Source: Phalacrocorax aristotelis
Lineage: Eukaryota > Chordata > Aves > Suliformes > Phalacrocoracidae
Length of the DNA: 64,000 nucleotides
Direction of reading: 5' to 3'
Assembly (NCBI RefSeq): GCF_949628215.1
Contig: NC_134278.1
Coordinates: 106,497,277 to 106,561,276 of the forward strand
This document shows, piece after piece, positions 52,901 to 64,000 of the stretch. The notes under the pieces are model-generated. The model was given only the letters and a program-made list of their open reading frames with translations. It was not told where the DNA came from and ran no database searches. Numbering within the stretch: position 1 is the stretch's first letter; each line of letters begins with the position of its first letter. Made by a program: the position numbers and the translations under genes.

Positions 52901-55900
52901 GCTAACCAGACACCGCCACTTACCCCACGACACACCAGCACCTTGGCACCGCGTTGCTGTTTCAAGGGGTGATCTTGGTTCCTGAGATGTTTCAGGGTCT
53001 GCAGCCTCCCCCCCTGTGCAGCCCCACACCGCTCACACCCCTGTGCAGCACACCCGAAGAGCCCTTCAGAGATGAGAAATAATTCTAGCAACATTAGGCT
53101 CCTGTCAGCATTAACAAGATACGTTTTGGTAAAGCCGTACCTGAAAACTGAAGCTGGTCCTCAATGGGGAGAAAATGAGAGCGAGAGAGAGAGTGCGCCA
53201 GCATAAGCTTTGTGGTTAGAACAACAGTACGAGCATTTTAAAACAGCAAGGGAGTGGAAATCCCCCAGCGTAGCTTTGAAAAGATCATGTCTAAAAATAT
53301 TTTAAAAGTGTTAGGACAAAAGGCAAGCCATTGAAAAGTATTTTCCCTAGTGTGTGGATGTAGGGACTGCAGATTTTACCAGCTGGAGCAACGCAAGGTT
53401 ACCAAGAACTTTTCTCACAGTTTTCATCCAAGACACAGAAGAGTTTTCACCTTTCACAAAAGTGGTGAGTGATGTGAGCAAAGGAAAAAATGCATGGGCA
53501 GCAGGAAACGCATAAGGACATAAGGAAAATCCAGGTCTAGCCCTGCAATTCCCCTCACCATAGCCCTGTCGAGCCCAGGTGGACCCACTTATTGGCAGGA
53601 AGCAAAGGGACGGCTCATGGAGGAAACGGCACCGGCTCAGTCACAGAGTGACTACGTCAATTCATGCTACAGACTGCACAGGCATTTTGTATTTAAACCA
53701 GAACTCTCCAACTGAGATAAAATCCATGTTAAAAGGAATAAATGTTTATATTTGGGTTTGTAATAATTTAAGTGGCCATAAAACCTAAGGATTTTGTAGC
53801 CTGAACTTAATTGTGCACCTGGGATTCCTGGCAGCCTTCATCTCCACTGGACTCTGTGTGTGTGTCAGCCTCCTTCCCCAGACCAAAACACACTGCCCTT
53901 ATGGCAGTGCCACAGGCTCCATTGCTAACCCCACTCTTTCCTTATTCTCCTCTGCCCCCTCCCCTGGCTTTCTAGTCTCTTTATTTCTTTCCCCCCCTAA
54001 AGTAAGGTATCTTATTTTCTACAAAAGCAGTATTTTTTAGGTCTCCTGTTACTTAAAATACTAGTTTTCCGAAGAAAGCTTCTATTCTATCTTGTAGTAA
54101 ATGCAACACGTACCCTTTTTAGCCCGTTCCCTTTAACTGAGCTTGCTCCCAGAGCATTTCTAACTTATTTCAATTTCCATCTCCCCTCCCAGGAGGCATC
54201 TCAACCTACTGCATGTTTTCTGAACCTTCCCTGAAGCTCTGGAACAGACAAGTCATTGCTGAAATCAGTGGCAAAAGGAAAGGCATTGATTCAAAGGCAT
54301 GCTGCTTCTTTATGGGATCCATTAAATTGATCCAAGTTGTATTTCTAGAAGCAGCCTAAGCTCACTTTTACAGTCAAGCTTTTTAAACCAGAAGATACTC
54401 TTTCATCCTTGCCATGAACTCATGTCCTCAGGGTGCATCCTGGTCAAGCCGTTGACTATACAGAACCTCTGCACAGGTTGACATCAGGACAGCAGAACAG
54501 CTTGTACGTGGGCTTTCCTTGAACCTGGCAGCTATGGAGGAAGGATGGATCTGGCTGGTTTTATTGGGAGGAGGCAGTGCTGCAGGAAGCATAGTGCCCT
54601 GTGAGCACAGCTCCAGGAAGCGCCATCTGCTTCTGGGAAGCTTTGGGGAAAACCCCAAATGGAGAAGTTGAGTAGGAGCAGGATCTTAATTTTAAACAAT
54701 TTCACTCTGCAGATGAGTAGAGAGCAATAGGCTGGTGTCACTGTTTGTGGGCAGCCCTGGATCTCCTCCAGCACCAACTACAGTGCTAAAACCCTGACCA
54801 AGTTTCAAGCAGGCTCAAGGGCACGAAGGTGAGTGAAAAGACAGACAGCAACAGCATTTAGGAAACAGAATGAAGGAAAAGAGAGAGCGACAGAACAACA
54901 TAAAGAAACAAAAGGTACTGAAAAGAGGTAACAATAAGGGACATAGAGCAAGACAACTAATGGGTTTTAATTTTTTTTCTTTTAGCATATTCGAGCCAAA
55001 GTGAAGTCCTCACTTTTCCTAACAAATAATAGGCCGTTACACATTTTGCAGAACTGGGTCTTTGAGGCTTTTAAGTTTATGTCTTCTTCCCTGCCCCGAG
55101 GGGACACACTATCCTGGACTTCAGTTGCTTTGACCATTCAGTCGGTTTAACCACAAATACCTGCTCAAGGCATAGGAGAGTCTTAGTTTTAATTTTCCAC
55201 ACCCCTCTTTGACTTAGCCTTCCTGAAGAACTTAATGAACATGCATACAGAAACCCATAAATCAACTGAATGGTTATTCATCTGAATTACTAGGATGAAC
55301 TCAAATTTTGCTAAGGCTGCCCACCCCCTTCTCCTTGTTCTAGGAGTAAACGATTCCCCAGCATTGTGGCTTCAGAAATTAATGAGTTCAGTGGATTTTG
55401 CTCTAATGCACACATGTATTTGATGACATACAGACACACATTTTTCTAGTCACATTCCTTACAGAAAAGGTACCTGCTAATGTCAAAACCCAAATGCTAT
55501 CAGGGACCCCATGACCTTGCTGTTTGGAAAGCAGTAACAGCAGATTGTCATCATTTTCTTTTCCTAAAAAAAACAGAGGAAACAATGTGTTCTTAAGAAG
55601 TCCTTCCCATGAGATCAAACAGGACAGGCTGGAGATTTATGGAGGTACGAACTGGGAGTGGTGCTTTCTCTAAATGCGATCTGCAGTTGCAAGCTGCGCT
55701 GCCGCCCATCCATGCACACTGCCGCAGCCAGGCAGAAGCACAGCTGCACAGCGAGCACTGCCACGGGCATGGATGAGTGCTGGGAGAGAGGCACAGGGAC
55801 CTGCCGTGAGGGGTGCAAGGCAGAACCGCCCCTTTTGGCACCACGGGAGATGCTGTGTAAGAAGGATGTTAAACACGCCATGGTCAGCGTCCAACCCTGC

Positions 55901-58900
55901 TCTCGTTGTTGGCACCAGTTTAAGCTTTATTGCCTCTCGTAGTCACTTTTTTTAGTGACCTCAAGGTGCATCTCAGGCAGCACCAAGGTCCATGTTCACA
56001 ATTCCTCAGTAAAAAACTGGCATGACACAGGTTTAACGTTGATGCCAGTGACAGAGACAAGTGGACAAGTTTTTTTCTTTATAGATAGCACTCAGTAGCC
56101 TTCCGTAACATCTTTCGTTGAATATGTGATCTGGCAACTGTTTTCACCTGCTGGCTCTAAGGCAATATTAAGAAACAAAAGCCTTGATTTTACTTTCTTT
56201 CATAGTTAGTATGGGTCACATTCCAGTTTCATGTGCATGGATAAAGTGGGCAAGACTGAAAACCATATGACTTAGCACAGGCCTGATCACTGTCTGTCTC
56301 ACAGAGACTACTTTGGGAAAAATTGCTTTACAGATTGTTCCTCTCCTTGAGGTTTGGTTAGTTGCTAGGTGGCTTTGCATAATAACAGTAATAAAAATTA
56401 ACTTTTACATTTCAATATTATCTTCTGCAAAATAAGCACACAGCAACATACCGCCAGAGAATCCCTGTATGCAAATGTCAGTATATTACATACAAAAACT
56501 TGCTTTATCAGTGTCACCACCACCACCACCACCCCCCACCGAGACAAACACGGTTAACTATAGAGCACTCTGGGCAGTCCCATATCAAAACCACTGTGGT
56601 TTAGGGTGCAGACAGTTTCTCACACACTTGTTTATTTGTTGCAAGACTGAGCTGGGGAGGCTATGGAAATTTTTGCAACATTTTTATTAACAACATGCAT
56701 GACTCAAGCCTCCTCACCTTCCCAAGCCCAGCCACGCACTGGGGTAAAGAGGTTAGCTTCTTTCCCGGGCCAAGGGAAGAGGGTGGAACAATTGCACATT
56801 GCAGCCCAAACCAGCACAGATAAGGGACTGACAACTAACAGTGTGAATATTAACTCTTCATAGTCATCCACCATGAAACTTGGACAGAGAAGGACCAGAA
56901 AGCAAAAGAAGAGGTTCTGAAATCCTCACCACAACCCAGGGCCCAGACCCAAGGGCATGCTGGCCATAAGGTATCCCAGCCAGCTGGCTGGGGTCCTGCG
57001 GCAGCACCCTTGGTTTGGCATGCTGCTCTGGGCAGGCTGCTAACTGCTGCTGAGGACAGCACGTCTGTGAGATGAAAGAAACTGCCTACGTCAACTGCAG
57101 CCACCACCTCAAGAAGATCAGGAGCCCAGGAAGTGTTACAACCCATACAGATTCCCTGGAGGGCCAGAGAGAGGAATGTTCTCACATAACTATTTATTGA
57201 TGATAAATAACATCTATTCTTGTAAAACCAAAGGGTCAAAGTATTGAAGAAGATAAAGGGCTATAGGTTAGCTTAAAGATAAGACAAATAAAGCCCAGGA
57301 GATGAAGCATGCTATGAACGAAGAGCTCCTGACCTGGCCTGTAGCTTTGACGGCTGCGCAGAAACTACGCTCCTGTCTTAAGGAGACTGATTAGGGAGGG
57401 AGCCTGTGGGGTGGAACAAAGAGCTGTCTGGTTTCTGCTCTTTGCACTAATTTGAAATTCCTTTTGTCTAAGTCTCCAACAGCAACTTTCTAGCCTTAAA
57501 ACCTTGTCCCCTCCTGGATGTCATTCCTCATCCTCTCTGAACTCTGCAATTATTCCTGTGCCCTCTGCAGTTTCTGTGAGTGCCACAGGCTTTTCTTTCT
57601 TCCTTCCTGATGTTACTCTGAATCTTATCTTTCAGCAGCTGACACCTATTGAGCCAAAGTTTCCTGCCAGCTACTCATAGATGGGTCTGTGGCAGTGGGG
57701 CACTTTTCCTGAAGAAGCTGAACTCTCAGCCTTCCCTCTGGTATCTGGGCTGTGGATGACTACTGGCTCAGAGGTAGCCCACTGCCCCCAACCTTCCCCA
57801 ACACACCTTCTTCTGCACAGTATCTGAGCCTGACACAGCCAGCCTGTGTTCCACTTAGGTCCATAACCTTCACCTCCCTCTCTTGGGCTTAAAGCATTAG
57901 ACCTTCACAATGTCTCACCAACTCCTTCTGCTTCGTATCTCCATGTGATATGGTATTTCTTATCCACTTACACAAATAAAACTCGTCATTAACCACCATC
58001 CTCCTCCAGTTTCCCAAACACTCAGTTCTCTTGAAATGCAATCTTTTACTTATTTACCCAGCCAGGATGCTGCCACAAGGATCATTTTTTGAAGCCACAG
58101 CTATAACCACATGACCTCTCTGTCCATCCCTCCACTTCCCCACTGCACCAAAACCTCTTGGCTTTCAAAGCCTGCTCTAGTCTCCCTCCACTTGCCCTTG
58201 CATCACCTCTGATGGTTTAAAAGAGCTGGTTTCATCTCATGATGATACCAAGCTCCTCTGCCTACTTGACAGGTATTTGAGCAAGCACATACTGTGAGGG
58301 CAGATTTTTTGGAGGGATATTAACAGGCTATTCTACTTCAAGTCTCTTCTGTTAGATCTCCTTTGCCAATCAGTTGGGAACAACTGGCTTCTGATAAGCT
58401 GCAACGACCGAGTCTCACACTGGTCCAGAGGTTCCCGCTGCCTCCTATTGCTCTTGCATTCAGGCGCATCCATCCCTCCTGACTTGAACTATAAGCCTCC
58501 TTCAGCCAAGGGCTGCAGTTTTGTCCCCTGCTCGCATAGCTCCTGCCACGCCAGGGTCCTCACCCACAGCAAACACCTCTCCACGTGACAGGAATAAGAA
58601 AGATAATCAAGGCAAAGGAAGTTACTCTGGGTAACTGAGCTAACACATGACCACGACTTGCACTAAGATCAAAGACAACAATGCAATGCAGTCTGCAGAT
58701 GAAACAAGATGAAGCGCAATACTAGCCAGGCCAGTACTCCTGCACAACAGCATCCCAGAGCACCTCAATTTTACATTCATTGTTAAACCTACACACTCAC
58801 TGTAGAATCAGCTGGGATGGTTTAAAAATACCACCATCTTACTGCTGTCAGTCTGGAGACGTGCCTGACCTGAATACACCCGGTTATTCTTAGCACATCA

Positions 58901-59898
58901 TTGCACTCCTTCAGCTATCCTGTATTTATAAAACGGAAGTTATGAGGAAAGTTGTTCTTGGCTGACACAGGGAAGGCGCAGCTGAGCTAACAATAGGCAA
59001 AGCAATTCAAGAAGTGCAACAATAGGGGCTCTCCATTTTTCCTTCTAAATCTTAAGAGTGTTGAAAGCACTCAGTTAGAGCCCACTGCCTCCATACACTC
59101 CCCGAGTTCTATCAACCAGGGAAAGTCAAAGGACAGGCTGGGTCTCCCTGTGCACGCACAGAAGGGAAATTCCCTCCCCCCAAGCAGAATTCAGTTGACA
59201 CCAGCAGGGATACTTGTTTCGGTACCCTGCAACTGAAAAAGATCAGAGCCGCTGCAGACGCATCCATCCGAGCAATCCCTGCTTCTTTGTTTGCTTCCCA
59301 ACCTCCAAAATTTCGGCTCTGCCAAGCTCCAAGGCTTTCACTAGGCCTACCTCTCCCCACAGCACGGCCGGGGGCAGGCGGCGCTGGTGCATCCGTGGGT
59401 GAAGGGGGAGCGGGCTCCGGCGGCCAGCCCGCACCAGGGCGCGCCAGGCAGGGGCTGGGCTCGGCTCTGCGCACCGGAGGAAACCTCCGGCGCCATGAGA
59501 GGGGGGCTTTCCCACACCGGCGCAAAACTCCTGGGCGCACCAAGTTCAGGTTTTCTGCACGGGCCTCCTTTTTTAAGCGAGAAAGCGCCGCAAAAAGAAA
59601 AGCGCCGCGCAGGCTTCCCCCCCGGACCGAGGGGGCAGGAAGACAAGCCCTCGCAGAGGGTGTCACCCACCGTCCGGGGCCTCCCGGGCACGACGGAGAC
59701 CCAAGGGCCGGGGCCGGGCCCCGCCTGCACCGACCGCGGGCCCCGCGTACCCCCAGCCCTACTCCCCGACTCTCCCGAGGCCGCGGCGGCAGCACCTGCC
59801 GGCCCCGGCCCCGCTCCCGACCCCGCTGTGACCCCACGGCCCCGCCCGCCCCGCCCCGGCGCCCCCCGCCCGCCTCCGCCCACCCCCGCCCGCCGCAC
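46927..59898 (-). other. TRAF5: TRAF5 first intron (inferred)
   Basis: If the CpG island near 60 kb is the promoter, this is a 13-kb intron. I recognise no gene in it. Simple sequences include (CAC)6 at 56515-56532 and a GA-rich patch near 53175-53192. There is also a 14-bp tandem duplication GGGCTATCCTGTTT at 50606-50633. Open frames around 49450-50000 and 55600-55950 overlap on both strands and look like chance. Confidence 0.5.
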
Positions 59899-59987
59899 CT
59901 GCGCCGGCGCTCGCTGCCCTCCCTGCGGGGCCGGCGGGCGCGGGAGGTGCGGGGCGGCCCCTGCCTGCGCGGGGCGCGGCTCCGGGC

Positions 59988-60018
<31 letters not shown>

Positions 60019-60250
60019 GGCGGGGGGCGCGGCGAGGCGGCGCTCGTGCCGCCGCCCCCGGCGCTGCTGCTGCCGCTGCCGCGAGCCGGTTTCGGTTTCA
60101 TGGCAACCCCTGGGCGGGGAGACGCCGGCGGCGGCGCGGCCCCGCCCGCAGGGCCGGGGGGCGGCCCCACGCCGCTCGGGACGCCGACGGTGTTGCCGGT
60201 TTAGGAAGGAAGGAAGAGGCGGCGGTCCCCTGACAGCTCAGGAACGGCAG
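59350..60250 (-). promoter_or_regulatory. TRAF5: CpG island, probable TRAF5 promoter and non-coding first exon
   Basis: Strong GC and CpG enrichment lies upstream of TRAF5. Candidate - strand donors are CGCAG|GTGCGG at 59899/59898 and GGCAG|GTGCTG at 59796/59795. No coding sequence is recognised; the long Pro/Arg/Gly frames on both strands are compositional. Assignment to TRAF5 is from position; it could also serve a divergent transcript. Confidence 0.6.
59989..60018. repeat. trinucleotide repeat (CGG)10
   Basis: Ten uninterrupted CGG units on the + strand (CCG in the TRAF5 sense) lie within the CpG island, probably in or near the TRAF5 5' UTR. Confidence 0.95.
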
Positions 60251-61066
60251 CGGGGCTTAGCTTTCGCCTGAGCCGGGTGCTCCGGGCCCCCGCGGCTTAA
60301 GGAGGGCCCCCGACAGCCCCCGCTCGCCACCGCCGGCTCGGAGTTCGCCGCAGTGCTCTGCAGCCTCCCAGAGGCTCTGGAAGATTTGACAAAGTCAGGA
60401 CAAACGCCCTGGGCAGGCTGCGGAGTTAGTTTTCCGGGACGGGCTCCTGAGAGTCGATGGCGAGGAGCACCGCTGTGCTGGTGAGGAGCAGCGGGCTTTA
60501 CCCTCTCCTCCTTTGGGCAATACAACCACTCGCACCTCCCTGCCTGCCTGGAATACAGTTAATCTTACGATTTACATATACGGTACCGAAATAGCAAAAC
60601 AAACCCCATGCTAAAAGTCAAAGAAAGCAGACATCAGCTATTACTATACGCCAGTATTTTTTGCTAATTACTCAAGACCTACCGAAGGATTTTTTACAAA
60701 CACAGACAGCACATCCATCTTCCAGCCAAGAGTACTGATGCAATTGTTTTACCGCTTGCTCTCCACCACCTACTCCTGCACTTTGTTCTGTCTTTCATAT
60801 TAAACCACTTCTAGGAAAACCAGTCTCTGAGGAAAATACCGCGCTAGCACATGCACAAAAGAACTTAGGCTGATGAGAAAGAAACAATCAGAAAAAGAAA
60901 CAACTGGGCTGTGTTATCTGGATTGCCTTAAGGTGAGCTATAAAACTAATAGTTATAAAATGGTTTCAGATTCGTCTTTTGCTAAAATGACTCAGACTTG
61001 CCACTCCCAAGGGTTTCAATCCATATTGCATTCAGATTCTGGGAGTCCAGAGATGTACAGGCCATT
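60251..61066. other. sequence between CpG island and CR1
   Basis: GC content falls from left to right. No gene or repeat is recognised. Confidence 0.5.
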
Positions 61067-62112
61067 ATAGAATCATAGAATTGTTAAGACTGGAAAAGAC
61101 CTGTAGGATCATCAAGTCCAACCATCAACCCAACACCACCATGCCTCCTAAACCGTGTCCCAAAGTGCCACGTCTACACATTTTCTGAACACATCCAGGG
61201 CTGGTGACTCCACCGCCTCTCTGGGCAGCCTGTTCCAATGGCTGATATCTCTTTCAGTGAAAAAATTTTTCCTAATATCCAATCTAAACCTCCCCTAATG
61301 CAACTTGAAGCCATTTCCTCTTGTCCTACAGCAAGTTACTTGGGAGAAGAGACCAACACCCGCCTCACTACAACCTCCTTTTGGGTAGTTGCAAAGAGCA
61401 ATAAGGTCACCCCTCAGCCTCCTCTTCTCCAGAATAAACAACCCCAGCTCCCTCTGCCCCTCCTCATAAGACTTGCTCTCTAGACCCTTCATCAGCTTCG
61501 TTGCCCTTCTCTGGACACGCTCCAGCACCTCAATGTCCCTCTTGTCATGAGGGGCCCAAAACTGAACCCAGTATTCAATGTGTGGCCTCACCAGTGCCGA
61601 GTACAGGGGCACGATCACTTCCCTGCTCCTGCTGGCCACACTATTCCTGATACAAGCCAGGATGCTGTTGGCCGCCTTGGCCGTATGGGCACACTGCTGG
61701 CTCACGTTCAGCCAGCTGTCAACCAGCATCCCCAGGTCGTTCTCCACCAGGCAGCTCTCCAGCCACTCCTCCCCAAGCCTGTAGCGTTGCATGGGGTTGT
61801 TGTGACCCAAGTGCAGGACCTGGCACTTGGCCTTGTTAAACCTCATACAATTGGCCTCGGCCCATTGATCCAGCCTGTCCAGGTCCCTCTGCAGAGCCTT
61901 CCTACCATTGAGCAGATTGACACTCCCGCCCAACTTGGTGTCGTCTGCAAACTTACTGAGGGTGCACTTGATTCCCTCGTCCAGACCATTGATAAAGGTA
62001 TTAAACAGAACTGGCCCCAAAACTGATCCCTGGGGAACCCTGCTCATGACCGGCTGCCAACTGGATTTAACTCCATTTACAACCCTCTGGGCTTGGCCAG
62101 TTTTTTACCTAG
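61067..62112 (-). mobile_element. 5'-truncated CR1 LINE with open reverse-transcriptase fragment
   Basis: On the - strand the element ends in the CR1 3' signature; on + it begins ATAGAATCATAGAAT at 61067. A frame open from about 62110 to 61295 encodes the C-terminal part of the CR1 ORF2 reverse transcriptase: [14 protein letters not shown], then the catalytic FADDTKLGG, then [11 protein letters not shown] and [11 protein letters not shown]. The lack of stops over 250 codons points to a fairly young copy. The endonuclease and the N-terminal RT part are missing, so it cannot move by itself. Confidence 0.95.
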
Positions 62113-64000
62113 GAAAGAGTATACCTGCCTAAGCCATTACTACAACAGAGACCTTTTAAAACACTCCCTCTTGCAAAAAGGGAGGACTTCCCTCTCCCCT
62201 CCTTTAGCTTTTATGAATATCCTGATGACCCTGGGTACTACTTGTCTGGGAAGTCCATAGGAACATCCGTCAGAACAACAGGCATCGTTATTTCTGTAAG
62301 TAAATATTTCTAAATGTAAATGAAGTTTCTTTGGAGATGGGATCAGGTTCCCAAGAGGGATATCTGCTGCATTCATGATCCTCCTACTGCAGAACATTAC
62401 AATCCCCCAGAGTGGAGCTCTGTGGCGACAAAGATCTGTCATATGGATCATCAAGTATCAGGGTGGAGGCATTACTTTTAAAATCACAACTCTTACCATT
62501 CAGTGAGTGTAACAGGAGACCTGGTTTGCATTAAGACATAGTCATGTCCCTGAAGCAGCAGTAGAGGTCACAGTCCCTGGATGTCAGTTCTTCCTTTTGT
62601 GCCAGTCCAAGGGAAAACTTCCACATCAGTAAAAGCAACAAGGATTTACTTTGCTGAATTTCTACCTTATTATCAATTTTAAGGACGTCTGTTATAAAAA
62701 ATGGGACAGTTGCTTATTAAATAGCCAAAATACTATTGCCTGTATATTTTGCCTCTCCTCCCTACCCGAGAATAGATTTTTGACGCCTAATTCACCAGTA
62801 ACAGACTACAAGTGGTGTTAAAGGAGCTTATACTTGCCTTTTGTATCTCACATACATCCTGTGATCATAAAGCAGATGTCTGTCACAATGCACCTGCTTT
62901 CAACTCACTCAGAGAAAGGCAAACTCTGAGGTTTAGCTATTTCAACCTCAGGAAAAGCTGGAGGTTCACCACATTTATTAAAACAAGTTGCATTCAGCAC
63001 AATTTACAGTGCACAACTTTGCACTGGAGCTGTGACAGCTGCTAACTCCTTTATGGCTTCCTTTGCATTTTGAAATGCACCTCTGAGCAAACAATTTTGG
63101 TAAGTTTGTCTTTGCCCTGGCTTTGCTTTTGCCTAACCACATTTCTGCTTAGCACCAGCTGCAACTTCAGTCTATTCCTTTCTTTTGCTAGCAAGAGGCA
63201 CAACATTTAGTTACCTTCATCCTAAAGTCTTCCCTAAACTGTGCAATTCTGCTCTCTTCATATGTGAAGTCTCACATATATAAGCTACCGCTTTGTGCTG
63301 TTTTCTATGAACTCTGAAGTTTCCAGAATAAGCACCATATGGTTTAAGAAAAACCCCAACAATATAAAGAGGAACAAAACCCTAAGGACAGAGGTAACTA
63401 TAATTCCTTTTGCTCATGATCAACTGCAAGACAAATTAAACTGCTTTACTATGATGCACAATGTTTAGTGATTGTTTTATTAATGCAGAAATACCTGCTT
63501 AACTTCATACCCATTCTGATTTAAAGTGCAACAATTAAATCTGATAGCTCTTGTACATCCATATTTTGCAAGTGTTGTTCCTAGAAGACATGTCTTTCAG
63601 ATTATGCCTTGCATTTGTAAAATGTTTTTTAGTACCATTTTGCTTTATTAACTAAAATAAACTGTACAAAAAGCTGTAGAGTTACATTAGCTTTGAACAA
63701 TGTAGGATACACGTTCTCTGCGAAATGTCAGTGTGCAAACATTTTACATTTTTTTAAAGTGACAAAATTAAGCCAACCTTGAAGTCAGAGTTCATTACTA
63801 CATTACAAAACAGGAGACTAGATATGGCAAAAGAAATTCCCCACTGAAATCAACACCATTGTATAATTTTATTTCTAATTCTTAAAAAAATATAAATGAA
63901 TTTAGAAGAGAATCACAGTATAAGGGCCCTAACATATTAGACCATTACAAGGTACATAAAAATAGAAGACACAGATTTCTTTGAAACTTTAATCCTTTAA
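62113..64000. other. right-edge non-coding sequence, possible RCOR3 3' UTR
   Basis: AT-rich sequence without a recognised exon. By synteny RCOR3 should follow TRAF5 on the - strand. The - strand AATAAA signals (TTTATT on +) near 63476 and 63644 could be its polyadenylation sites. This is only a positional guess. Confidence 0.25.

Noticed and set aside
57000-57420. Segment with repeat-like appearance in the TRAF5 first intron
   Set aside because: I could not match it to any mobile-element hallmark, so it is not annotated.
59112-60271. Frames of 294 to 352 codons on both strands
   Set aside because: Same compositional cause in the TRAF5 CpG island; Gly/Arg/Pro runs come from CGG repeats and no conserved domain is present.
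61547-62026. 159-codon + strand frame
   Set aside because: It is the antisense of the CR1 reverse-transcriptase fragment.

Overview
This is vertebrate nuclear DNA, most likely from a bird. Genes have short exons with GT/AG splice sites spread over long introns. CpG islands sit at presumed promoters. The recognisable interspersed repeats are CR1-type LINE fragments with the 3' ends typical of avian genomes. There are no operons, CRISPR arrays or prokaryotic signals. The species cannot be named from sequence alone.

Three protein-coding genes can be read exon by exon. (1) RD3 (+ strand) has two coding exons (7308-7603 and 15268-15565) that join in frame to a 197-residue retinal guanylate-cyclase regulator. 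(2) An unnamed gene on the - strand has six coding exons between 33396 and 26411 and encodes 162 residues: an Arg/Ser tract, a Lys-rich middle and a non-repetitive C-terminus. None of its exons forms a long ORF by itself. It lies between RD3 and TRAF5, where the human map has the transcript LINC00467 (C1orf97), so I infer it is the intact coding form of that locus. (3) TRAF5 (- strand) has ten coding exons between 46921 and 39302 encoding 553 residues: RING, TRAF zinc fingers, coiled coil and MATH/TRAF-C.

Layout: 1-7301 is upstream sequence of RD3 with no recognised gene. 7302-15565 is RD3, with a CR1 relic in its intron. 15566-26410 is the gap between the convergent RD3 and SR-gene 3' ends. 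26411-34300 is the SR/Lys-rich gene and its CpG-island promoter; its last intron holds an 11-copy 40-bp minisatellite and a CR1 fragment. 34370 to about 35200 looks like a solo retroviral LTR on the - strand, followed by a second CpG-rich block (35230-35730). 36200-46926 is the TRAF5 coding part and 3' UTR. 46927 to about 59900 is its long first intron, and 59350-60250 is its probable CpG-island promoter. 61067-62112 is a CR1 LINE with an open reverse-transcriptase fragment. 62113-64000 is unassigned; by synteny the 3' end of RCOR3 could be near or beyond the right edge.

The order and relative orientation (RD3 opposite to the SR gene and TRAF5) agree with the human 1q32.3 block as I remember it. 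The genes are neighbours by conserved synteny and show no sign of a shared pathway: RD3 acts in photoreceptors, TRAF5 in TNF-receptor signalling, and the SR/Lys-rich protein is probably nuclear. The most interesting items are the SR/Lys-rich gene, the minisatellite 59 bp from its last splice acceptor, and the LTR pointing into its promoter.
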